NCBI RefSeq assembly: GCF_010723735.1
Contig: NZ_BLLB01000002.1
Location: 5,642,001 to 5,706,000 of the forward strand
Length of the DNA: 64,000 bases
Source: Mycolicibacterium hippocampi
GTDB taxonomy: Bacteria; Actinomycetota; Actinomycetes; Mycobacteriales; Mycobacteriaceae
Direction: 5' to 3'
Shown here: positions 15,901 to 22,704 of the stretch, piece after piece
Layout: each line of letters opens with the position of its first letter
How positions within the stretch are numbered: position 1 is the stretch's first letter
Notes under the pieces: generated by a model
Databases searched by the model: none
What the model was told of the DNA's origin: nothing
The model's input: the letters and a program-made list of their open reading frames with translations, nothing else
Position numbers and translations under genes: made by a program

Positions 15901-16326
15901 TCAGCGCATGGTGCGCTCGGCCAGCACTTCCGTTTTCACCCCGAGTGCGATGTAGGTGGACCTGGCACGAGCATCCCGGGTAACCAGCACAGCACCGTGC
16001 TCACGGGCCGCCAACGCGACAAGTCCGTCATAGGTTGCCCCACCGGCGATGCCCCGCTGCGCGAATTCACGATGCGCGGCCCGCGCGGAGTGGACACCCA
16101 ACTGGAGCTGTTCAGGGAAGTTCTCGTCGATCAACGCGACCGCGTCAGCAGGTTCGACACGAGCATCGCCGGGCAGGCGGGTCAGCACTGAGTAGGTCTC
16201 AGCCAGCGCATGCCCGCTGAGGCCGAGCTTTCGGCTCTTCGCCCATTCCGCGACCATGCCGTGCTGGCTGTGCGAGGTGACCAAGAGCGGCACCGCGACA
16301 CTGGTGTCGATTGCTGTGATGGTCAT
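15901..16326 (-). CDS. vapC: VapC family PIN-domain toxin
   Basis: 141-residue PIN-domain ribonuclease expected to cleave RNA in an Mg-dependent manner. The four acidic active-site positions are recognisable: Asp7 (AIDTS), Glu43 (LAETY), Asp100 (TYDGL) and Asp118 (TRDAR). The upstream gene encodes an AbrB-type antitoxin, 6 bp away, completing a type II toxin-antitoxin pair. It sits behind tRNA-Lys in a stretch that lacks the conserved neighbours, so acquisition there is possible. Target RNA unknown. Confidence 0.9.
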   Translation of the reverse strand: MTITAIDTSVAVPLLVTSHSQHGMVAEWAKSRKLGLSGHALAETYSVLTRLPGDARVEPADAVALIDENFPEQLQLGVHSARAAHREFAQRGIAGGATYDGLVALAAREHGAVLVTRDARARSTYIALGVKTEVLAERTMR

Positions 16327-16332
16327 GGAAGG

Positions 16333-16572
16333 TCAACGTCGCCCCGAGTCGATGAGCGCGAACATCATCTCGTCGGTGACCGCCGTATCTGCCCGCGCGA
16401 CCAGACGCCCGTCCGCATCGCGCTCAAGGCGCGCGGTGCGACCGCCGGGCACGATCTGCAGTCCCCCGCCGTAAGCCGAGATGTCGACCGTCGTACCGGG
16501 CGTCAATCCCAAGGCATCACGCAGCTGCTTGGGCAGGACGACACGGCCTCCGGAATCGATGACAGCCTCCAT
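16333..16572 (-). CDS. vapB: AbrB/VapB family antitoxin
   Basis: 79 residues. The N-terminal swapped-hairpin AbrB domain is clear (VIDSGGRVVLPKQLRDALGL with TPGTTVDIS), giving DNA binding and dimerisation; the C-terminal part (about 45-79) would wrap the toxin. First gene of the vapBC operon, expected to autorepress with VapC. No palindrome was resolved upstream. Confidence 0.88.
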   Translation of the reverse strand: MEAVIDSGGRVVLPKQLRDALGLTPGTTVDISAYGGGLQIVPGGRTARLERDADGRLVARADTAVTDEMMFALIDSGRR

Positions 16573-16655
16573 GGGATCAGGCTACCAGTGAGATCCCATT
16601 GTGGTGACGACGTTGAACCGGCGCATCCGGCAGTCGTGCTGCACGCGTGGGGCAG

Positions 16656-17384
16656 TCAGCGGAAGTAGAGCTCGTCGCCGGACGGATAGCCACCACCGGT
16701 CGTGGTGATGTGGACGTGGTCGTAGTGGCCGTAGCCACCGGGCCGGGCACCGCCCGGCGTGTAGTAGACACCCCGCCAGATCGCGTCCTGGATGCCGAAC
16801 CGCCCGGCGTTCTTGAACACGTAGGAGACGATCGCGTTACCGAGTGCGATACCTTCCGCGGAGTTGGGGTTCGGGATCATCACGTCGATCGCCAAGCCGT
16901 TGGGATGCCACTGCAACGCGTCCTGGCGATGCCCGCCGATGTGCTTGATCTCCGGGAACACCGCGCTGATGCTGCGAGCGGTCAGGATCGTCCTCACCTG
17001 CAGGCCGCGCTCCGGCGCGATCCCCTCGGGCAGCGTGGGGCTGACGACCCGCCATCTCGACGCCGCAGTCACCACCGAGTCCGGCGGGATGGGCGCGCTC
17101 GCCTGGACGATCGTTCTGGCTGCCTCCGGCCCCGTGACGGGCGAGGCGACGATCTCGACGCAGCACGGCGCCGCCGGCTCCTCGACGATCTCTGGGGCCT
17201 GCTCGGCGACGGGGGTGGTGGTGGCAGGCCGGGGAAGCTGAGAGGCGTCACCCTTGACGACAAAAAACAACGCCGCCGGAGCGAGCACGGAGGCCACGAA
17301 CACAGACGGGTGGCGTCGTTCGTTGGCTAGGGAGTGCCGGCCCACGCACTGCAACATACGTGGAATCGGCGGAAAGTACAGCAC
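16656..17384 (-). CDS. Exported M15-like / ARB_07466-type C-terminal domain protein
   Basis: 242 residues (GTG start). An N-terminal membrane segment (VFVASVLAPAALFFVV, about 28-43) precedes a Pro/Ala-rich linker and a C-terminal domain of roughly 130 residues. That domain has a metallopeptidase-like signature: WHPNGLAIDV and GHYDHVHIT, equivalent to the zinc ligands of LAS/M15 D,D-carboxypeptidases (HxxxxxxxD and HxH). It could trim peptidoglycan peptides outside the membrane, but many ARB_07466 relatives are uncharacterised. An internal ATG at 17357 is an alternative start. Upstream is an 18-bp palindrome. Confidence 0.75.
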   Translation of the reverse strand: MLYFPPIPRMLQCVGRHSLANERRHPSVFVASVLAPAALFFVVKGDASQLPRPATTTPVAEQAPEIVEEPAAPCCVEIVASPVTGPEAARTIVQASAPIPPDSVVTAASRWRVVSPTLPEGIAPERGLQVRTILTARSISAVFPEIKHIGGHRQDALQWHPNGLAIDVMIPNPNSAEGIALGNAIVSYVFKNAGRFGIQDAIWRGVYYTPGGARPGGYGHYDHVHITTTGGGYPSGDELYFR

Positions 17385-17421
17385 CGGAGCGGAAAAATGA
17401 ATACGGCGCGCCGATCGTTAC

Positions 17422-17439
17422 CCGACCGGTACCGGTCGG
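17422..17439. promoter_or_regulatory. Perfect 18-bp palindrome CCGACCGGTACCGGTCGG
   Basis: Perfect palindrome in the 96-bp gap between the kinase stop and the exported-protein start. It may be an operator for the exported protein or a loop-less terminator-like element of the kinase gene. Function not determinable from sequence. Confidence 0.5.
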
Positions 17440-17480
17440 AGAGCCACCGTATATCTGCAGGTCAGATCGACTGTTCGGCG

Positions 17481-18386
17481 CTACATGGCGACGAGTAGAC
17501 CGGCGATCGCGAGCACGGCAAAAATTGTCGCCACGGCGAGCCATCCGCCGGCGCTTCGGGGCTGCTGCGCCGGCGTGTCCAGGCAGGCCCGCATCTGCTC
17601 GGCGGTGCCGAAGCGCCATCGCGGATCGCGGGCCATCGACCGCTCGATGGTCAGCACCAGAGCCGCGTCTACGTCTGGGCGCACGACCCTCAGCGGCGGC
17701 AGCTGCCCTGCTGAGATCGCGTCGGCCAGCGCGCACAGATTCGTCTGCGGGAAGGCCCGGCGGGCGGTCAGCGCCTCGTAGGCGACGACGCCGAGTGCGT
17801 ACAGGTCGTCACTCGCCACCGCCGGTCGTCCGGCGATCCGGTCGGCAGGCAGATAGGCCATCGTCCCGAAGATCCGATTGGTCAGCGTGTGCGGCGTATC
17901 AGCACTCTTCGCGACGCCGAAATCGGCGATCTTCACCCCACCGGACGGGGTGAACAGGATGTTGGCCGGCTTGATGTCGCGGTGCAGCACGCCGCGGGCA
18001 TGAGCGGCGCCGAGGGCCGACAGCACGTCCCGCAGGATCGCGCGCACCTGCTGGGTCGACAGCGGACCGCCGCGGGCCAGCACATCGGCCAAGCTCTGCC
18101 CGGGCAGCCGCTCCAACACGATGTAGTGCCTGCCGTGATGGACGCCGGAGTCGTGCACGGCCACCACGTGCGGGTGATTGAGCCGGGCCGCAGCGCGCGC
18201 TTCGGTGGCGAACCGGCGCCTGGTGTCGGGCTCTGTGCTCGCCGACGGATAGAGCAGTTTGACGGCCACCGGGCGGCTCAGCCTGATGTCCCAGGCGTCG
18301 CGCACCTCGGCCATTCCGCCGCGGCCGATGACGCCCCGCAGTTCGTAGCGTCCGCCGAGAACCTCCGGCGCCTGCATGACCTGCAT
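17481..18386 (-). CDS. Tail-anchored Ser/Thr protein kinase without extracellular sensor
   Basis: 301 residues. A complete Hanks-type kinase domain: glycine loop GVIGRGGMAEV, ATP lysine VAVKLL (Lys43), catalytic loop HRDIKPANI (Asp137) and DFG (Asp155). A single membrane segment (WLAVATIFAVLAIAGLLVAM) ends the protein, so there is no PASTA or other external domain, unlike PknB or PknD. The activation loop is short and Thr-rich (DTPHTLTNRIFGT). Resembles small PknA/PknF-like kinases, but no specific orthologue was recognised. The MpaB-family gene upstream is on the same strand, 142 bp away. Confidence 0.9.
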   Translation of the reverse strand: MQVMQAPEVLGGRYELRGVIGRGGMAEVRDAWDIRLSRPVAVKLLYPSASTEPDTRRRFATEARAAARLNHPHVVAVHDSGVHHGRHYIVLERLPGQSLADVLARGGPLSTQQVRAILRDVLSALGAAHARGVLHRDIKPANILFTPSGGVKIADFGVAKSADTPHTLTNRIFGTMAYLPADRIAGRPAVASDDLYALGVVAYEALTARRAFPQTNLCALADAISAGQLPPLRVVRPDVDAALVLTIERSMARDPRWRFGTAEQMRACLDTPAQQPRSAGGWLAVATIFAVLAIAGLLVAM

Positions 18387-18405
18387 GGGTTCTAGCTAGC
18401 CAATC

Positions 18406-18424
18406 TGACGCAGACGCAAACCTG
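18406..18424. repeat. 19-bp direct repeat, copy 1
   Basis: TGACGCAGACGCAAACCTG, about 20 bp upstream of the kinase start. An identical copy lies at 18505-18523. Placement suggests a regulatory duplication in the kinase promoter region. Confidence 0.7.
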
Positions 18425-18504
18425 ACCGACCCCACACGTGCATCAAGACTGCGGCCACGGCGGAGAAGTGCGAGTAGCGCCCGCCGCCAGCGCAGCCTCA
18501 ACGG

Positions 18505-18523
18505 TGACGCAGACGCAAACCTG
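18505..18523. repeat. 19-bp direct repeat, copy 2
   Basis: Identical to copy 1 with a 99-bp offset, directly after the stop codon of the MpaB-family gene. Both lie in the 142-bp gap before the kinase. Confidence 0.7.
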
Positions 18524-18528
18524 GCGAG

Positions 18529-19548
18529 TCAGACCTTCGGGCTGTAGTAATGCGGGTTGTCCCGGTACTCCACCGGTGGCAGATTGCGCGCAGGAGTCTC
18601 CACCAGCGGCGCATCTGCGGGCAACCGGCCGTGCGCACGGTCCCATGCCGACCGCTTCCGGGGATGCATCAGCATCCGCTTGGGCAGCAGCCTGGTGCCC
18701 ACATACACGGCCTGACCGAAGAGTCGGTGCAGCCGCTCCTGGCGGGGAGACCAGCTGTAGCCCATCAGCTCCCGCACCGCAGGATCGAACAGCCCGACGG
18801 TGGTGAAGTTGAAGAACCGCTGCATCCCTTGCACATTCAGCCGCCACAGCCAGTCGGGCATCCATTCCAGCGATGGATGCTTCGGCATGGTCGACAGGTC
18901 CAGCACCGCCCGGGCGGCCCAGTTGTTCTCCAGGACGTCGTGGCACATGTGATCCCAGTACTGCTGGAAGTCCTCCCAGGTCTTCGGTACCGGCCGCATG
19001 CTCATCCCATACATCCGGTACCAGGCGACGTGCTCGTCGAACAGTTGCCGCTTCTGCGCCTCGGTCAGGCCGCCGCCGAGCCATTCCGCGGCCAACAGCG
19101 TCGACTTGAAGAACGTCGCGTGGGCCCAGTAGAAGACCTCGGGGTTCAGCGCGCTGTACCGGCGCCCCTGGTCGTCGACGCCCTTGATCCCGATGTGATA
19201 GTCACGGACCTCGGCGCCGGTGCTCGGCGCGCGGTCGCCGTCGAACACCACCCCGCCGATCGGGTACACCGACCGGAACAGCCGCGGCATCCGCTCGATG
19301 AAGAAGATCGAGTGCTGCTGCACCGCGGCCCCGAGTTGCGGATGCATGTTCTGCATCGATCCCGCCCACGGTCCCTGCAGCATCCCGGTCCACTGACCGA
19401 AGTACTTCCATGTCAGCGATTCCGGGCCGAGGGGAAGTGGCGGCGCGTCATAACCTCCCGGTGCGACCGGACAACCCGCTGCCACCGGCGCGGCCGCAGG
19501 ATCGGATGTGCTGGTCACCGGGCACGTCTCGGACGTATCTTGAGTCAC
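18529..19548 (-). CDS. Oxygenase MpaB family protein (DUF2236)
   Basis: 339 residues with the all-helical DUF2236/MpaB fold related to latex-clearing protein, a b-type haem oxygenase family. Conserved-looking segments are VVFDGDRAPSTGAEVRDYHI, the histidine-containing YWAHATFFKST and the C-terminal GRLPADAPLVETPARNLPP. It starts at GTG 19548 and has a proline/cysteine-rich N-terminus without a signal peptide. The divergent TetR gene 77 bp away and the palindrome at 19590 suggest specific repression. The pairing resembles Rv0825c/Rv0826 (from memory). Substrate unknown. Confidence 0.8.
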   Translation of the reverse strand: MTQDTSETCPVTSTSDPAAAPVAAGCPVAPGGYDAPPLPLGPESLTWKYFGQWTGMLQGPWAGSMQNMHPQLGAAVQQHSIFFIERMPRLFRSVYPIGGVVFDGDRAPSTGAEVRDYHIGIKGVDDQGRRYSALNPEVFYWAHATFFKSTLLAAEWLGGGLTEAQKRQLFDEHVAWYRMYGMSMRPVPKTWEDFQQYWDHMCHDVLENNWAARAVLDLSTMPKHPSLEWMPDWLWRLNVQGMQRFFNFTTVGLFDPAVRELMGYSWSPRQERLHRLFGQAVYVGTRLLPKRMLMHPRKRSAWDRAHGRLPADAPLVETPARNLPPVEYRDNPHYYSPKV

Positions 19549-19589
19549 TGGTGACCTTTCCCTGAACGTGTCACGTCGCCACAGTGTTT

Positions 19590-19607
19590 TGACTACGAAC
19601 GTTGTCA
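19590..19607. promoter_or_regulatory. TetR-type operator candidate between MpaB-family gene and tetR
   Basis: TGACTACGAACGTTGTCA fits TGACnACGnnCGTnGTCA, a 14-of-18 palindrome, 42 bp upstream of the oxygenase GTG and 18 bp before the regulator start. It could control both divergent genes. Confidence 0.5.
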
Positions 19608-19625
19608 GTGGAGTTTAGGAGTGAT

Positions 19626-20207
19626 GTGGCGTCCGGTCAACGACGCGGCCGATGGTCGGGTGTTCCACTACAGGACCGCCAGATTCTTCGCCGCGGCGAA
19701 CTGATCACCGCAGGCATCGGCCTACTGGGCAGTCCGGGTGGGCCGAGGCTGACGGTGCGCGCGGCATGTCGCGCCGCCGGGCTGACCGAGCGCTACTTCT
19801 ACGAGAGCTTCACCGACCGCGACGAGTATGTGGGTGCGGTCTACGACGACGTGTGCAACACCGCGATGTCCACACTGCTCAAGGCCGACAGCCCCCGTGA
19901 CGCCGTCGAGCAGTTCGTCGCGCTGATGGTCGACGACCCGGCCCGAGGGCGGGTGCTGCTGCTCGCGCCGGAAGTCGAGCCGGTGCTGGCGCGTTCGGGC
20001 GCGGAGTGGATGCCCAACTTCATCGATCTGCTGCAGCAGAAGCTGACCCGCATCACCGATCCCACCGTCCAGGCGATGGTTGCCACCGGCCTGATCGGGG
20101 CACTCAGTGCATTGTTCACGGCCTACCTCGACGACAGGTTGGCCGCGACGCGCGAACAGTTCATCGACCACTGTGTTGAGCTACTGCTCAGCAGAGCTGC
20201 GACCTGA
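19626..20207 (+). CDS. TetR-like transcriptional regulator
   Basis: 193 residues with a TetR helix-turn-helix (TVRAACRAAGLTERYFYESF). The longer frame begins at TTG 19602 inside the palindrome; GTG 19626 is preferred because AGGAG (19617-19621) precedes it at normal spacing. Divergent from the MpaB-family oxygenase and upstream of desA1 on the same strand, about 106 bp apart. Likely represses the oxygenase, possibly with autoregulation. Confidence 0.85.
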   Translation: MASGQRRGRWSGVPLQDRQILRRGELITAGIGLLGSPGGPRLTVRAACRAAGLTERYFYESFTDRDEYVGAVYDDVCNTAMSTLLKADSPRDAVEQFVALMVDDPARGRVLLLAPEVEPVLARSGAEWMPNFIDLLQQKLTRITDPTVQAMVATGLIGALSALFTAYLDDRLAATREQFIDHCVELLLSRAAT

Positions 20208-20261
20208 ACAGCCCGCCGACCTGGGTGTGAGCCGTGGCGTGGTGGCTTGAATGTCACCCGT

Positions 20262-20284
20262 TTACACAGATATATTGAGTGCAA
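20262..20284. promoter_or_regulatory. Inverted repeat in the desA1 promoter
   Basis: TTACAC and GTGCAA (reverse complement TTGCAC, one mismatch) separated by 11 bp, about 30 bp upstream of the desA1 GTG. desA1 is known to be repressed by the TetR protein MadR in mycobacteria; whether this is that site cannot be told here. Confidence 0.4.
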
Positions 20285-20313
20285 CCATCAGGTACAGATA
20301 ACTGGGAGGTGTC

Positions 20314-21324
20314 GTGTCGAAAGACCTGACCGACCTGCAGCTGTTGACCGAACTCGAGCCAGTCGTCGAGCAGAACGTCAACCGCCACATGCGGATGCGT
20401 AAGGACTGGAACCCCCACGACTACATCCCGTGGTCCGATGGCAAGAACTACTACGCGCTCGGCGGCCAGGACTGGGACCCCGAGCAGACCCAGCTCTCCG
20501 AGGTCGCCCGCGTCGCGATGCTGGTGAACCTGCTCACCGAGGACAACCTGCCCTCCTATCACCGCGAGATCGCGATGAACTTCGGCATGGACGGCCCGTG
20601 GGGTTTCTGGGTGAACCGCTGGACCGCCGAGGAGAACCGGCACGGCATCGCGCTGCGCGACTACCTGGTGGTCACCCGCGCGGTCGATCCCGTCGAACTC
20701 GAGCAGCTGCGCATCGAGCAGATGACCCGCGGTTTCAGCCCCGGCCAGAACGACCAGATCGAGGCCGACCTGTTCGCCGACAGCCTGTTCGACTCGGTGA
20801 TCTACGTGACGTTCCAGGAACTCGCCACCCGCGTCTCGCACCGCAACACCGGTAGAGCGTGCGAGGAGCCAATCGCCGACCAGTTGTTGCAGCGGGTCTC
20901 AGCCGACGAGAACCTGCACATGATCTTCTACCGTGACGTGTCCGAGGCCGGCTTCGAGATCGCCCCCAACCAGGCGATGAAGTCGCTGCACAAGGTGCTG
21001 CGGAACTTCAAGATGCCCGGCTACACGATCCCCGACTTCCGCCGCCGGGCCGTCACCATTGCCTCCGGCGGTGTCTACGATCCGCGGATCCACCTCGACG
21101 ACATCGTGATGCCGGTGCTCAAGAAGTGGCGGATCTTCGAACGCGAGGACTTCAACGGCGAGAGCGCCCGGATGCGCGACGACCTCGGCCTCCTCGTCGA
21201 CGAGCTGCAGGAGTCGGTCGACAAGTTCGAGATCGCCAAGCAACGTCGCGAGGAGCGGCTGGCTCAGATGGCCGAGAAGAAGGCCGCGAAAGCTCAGCTG
21301 GTCGGAACCTCCACGGGCAGTTGA
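20314..21324 (+). CDS. desA1: Acyl-ACP desaturase DesA1
   Basis: 336-residue soluble di-iron acyl-ACP desaturase implicated in mycolic acid (meromycolate) desaturation. Di-iron ligands are visible as TEDNLPSYH (Glu76, His83), AEENRH (Glu107, His110) and ADENLH (Glu199, His202). Starts at GTG 20314 after a GGGAGG Shine-Dalgarno. The C-terminus is charged and Lys/Ala-rich. The following dus gene overlaps the stop codon, so the two are coupled. Orthologue of Rv0824c by sequence and context. Confidence 0.95.
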   Translation: MSKDLTDLQLLTELEPVVEQNVNRHMRMRKDWNPHDYIPWSDGKNYYALGGQDWDPEQTQLSEVARVAMLVNLLTEDNLPSYHREIAMNFGMDGPWGFWVNRWTAEENRHGIALRDYLVVTRAVDPVELEQLRIEQMTRGFSPGQNDQIEADLFADSLFDSVIYVTFQELATRVSHRNTGRACEEPIADQLLQRVSADENLHMIFYRDVSEAGFEIAPNQAMKSLHKVLRNFKMPGYTIPDFRRRAVTIASGGVYDPRIHLDDIVMPVLKKWRIFEREDFNGESARMRDDLGLLVDELQESVDKFEIAKQRREERLAQMAEKKAAKAQLVGTSTGS

Positions 21325-22493
21325 CCGCCACCACCGACCACCGGCCGGCCCGATCCGCGTTGCGGATCGGGCCGATCGCACTGCGCAGCCCGGTCGTCCT
21401 CGCCCCGATGGCCGGGGTGACCAACGTCGCTTTCCGGACGTTGTGCCGTGAGCTGGAGCTGGCCCGCGCCGGCACGGTGAGCGGACTGTACGTCTGCGAA
21501 ATGGTGACCGCCCGCGCCCTGGTCGAACGGCACCCGGTCACGATGCACATGACCACGTTCGCGCCCGACGAGTCGCCACGGTCCCTGCAGCTCTACACCG
21601 TCGACCCGGAGAACACCTACGCGGCGGCGAAGATGATCGCTGACGAGGGGCTGGCCGACCACATCGACATGAACTTCGGCTGCCCCGTGCCGAAGGTCAC
21701 CCGCCGCGGCGGCGGCGCCGCACTGCCGTTCAAGCGGCGGCTGTTCGGCCAGATAGTCGCCGCCGCCGTCAAAGCGACCGAGGGCACCGATATTCCGGTC
21801 ACCGTGAAGTTCCGGATCGGCATCGACGACGACCATCACACCCATCTCGACGCCGGGTCGATCGCGGCCCAGGAGGGAGCGGCGGCGGTCGCCCTCCACG
21901 CCCGCACCGCAGCGCAGCGCTACTCCGGCACCGCCGACTGGACGCAGATCGCCGCGTTGAAGGCCCATGTCACCGATGTTCCGGTGCTGGGAAACGGTGA
22001 TATCTTCGACGCCCGAGACGCCCTGGCGATGATGGCCGCGACGGGTTGCGACGGTGTGGTGATCGGCCGCGGCTGCCTGGGACGGCCGTGGTTGTTCGCC
22101 GAGCTCTCGGCGGCATTCACCGGAACGTCCCCAGCGACCCCGCCCACGCTCGGCGAGGTCGCGCAGATCATCCGCAGGCACGGCGAGCTCCTTGTTGCAC
22201 ATTTCGGAGAGGACAAGGGAATGCGGGACATCCGCAAGCACGTGGCGTGGTATCTGCACGGATTCCCCGCAGGAGCCGACCTTCGGCGGTCATTGGCGCT
22301 GGTCAAGACGATTTCAGAGCTCGATGACCTGCTGGAGCAGCTGGACCCGGAGGTACCGTTTCCGCCCGCGGCGGGCGGTCCGCGCGGGCGCCAGGGCTCG
22401 CCGGCGTCGGTGACACTGCCCGAAGGCTGGCTCGACGACCCCGACGACTGCATGGTTCCCGCTGGGGCCGATGTGATGAACTCAGGTGGCTGA
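21321..22493 (+). CDS. dus: tRNA-dihydrouridine synthase
   Basis: About 390 residues. FMN-dependent TIM-barrel enzyme reducing uridine to dihydrouridine in the tRNA D-loop. Hallmarks: APMAGVTNVAFR, the nucleic-acid/FMN segment MNFGCPVPKV with the catalytic Cys, VKFRIGIDD, and the phosphate-binding GNGDIF...GCDGVVIGRG. The best start is TTG 21321, overlapping the desA1 stop (TTGA), since the conserved region begins soon after (RSALRIGPI); the longer in-frame extension into desA1 is discarded. Orthologue of Rv0823c. Confidence 0.92.
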   Translation: MTATTDHRPARSALRIGPIALRSPVVLAPMAGVTNVAFRTLCRELELARAGTVSGLYVCEMVTARALVERHPVTMHMTTFAPDESPRSLQLYTVDPENTYAAAKMIADEGLADHIDMNFGCPVPKVTRRGGGAALPFKRRLFGQIVAAAVKATEGTDIPVTVKFRIGIDDDHHTHLDAGSIAAQEGAAAVALHARTAAQRYSGTADWTQIAALKAHVTDVPVLGNGDIFDARDALAMMAATGCDGVVIGRGCLGRPWLFAELSAAFTGTSPATPPTLGEVAQIIRRHGELLVAHFGEDKGMRDIRKHVAWYLHGFPAGADLRRSLALVKTISELDDLLEQLDPEVPFPPAAGGPRGRQGSPASVTLPEGWLDDPDDCMVPAGADVMNSGG

Positions 22494-22704
22494 GCTGGAC
22501 AGATCGAGACAGGACTGACACCTTAGTTTGACTAGCTGTCTCTCAGGTTGTCTCAGTACGATGGGACTCCGACTACTCTGCTCCGGTGGCGGAGCCGGGG
22601 TGAGTGCTCTAGACAGATAGCAGGCAGTCCTCGCCTGGGCGGCGGTGCGCGACGACGCCCGAACGCCGTGGGGAGCCGTAGGGAGCTGGAAGGCCGGTAC
22701 GAAC

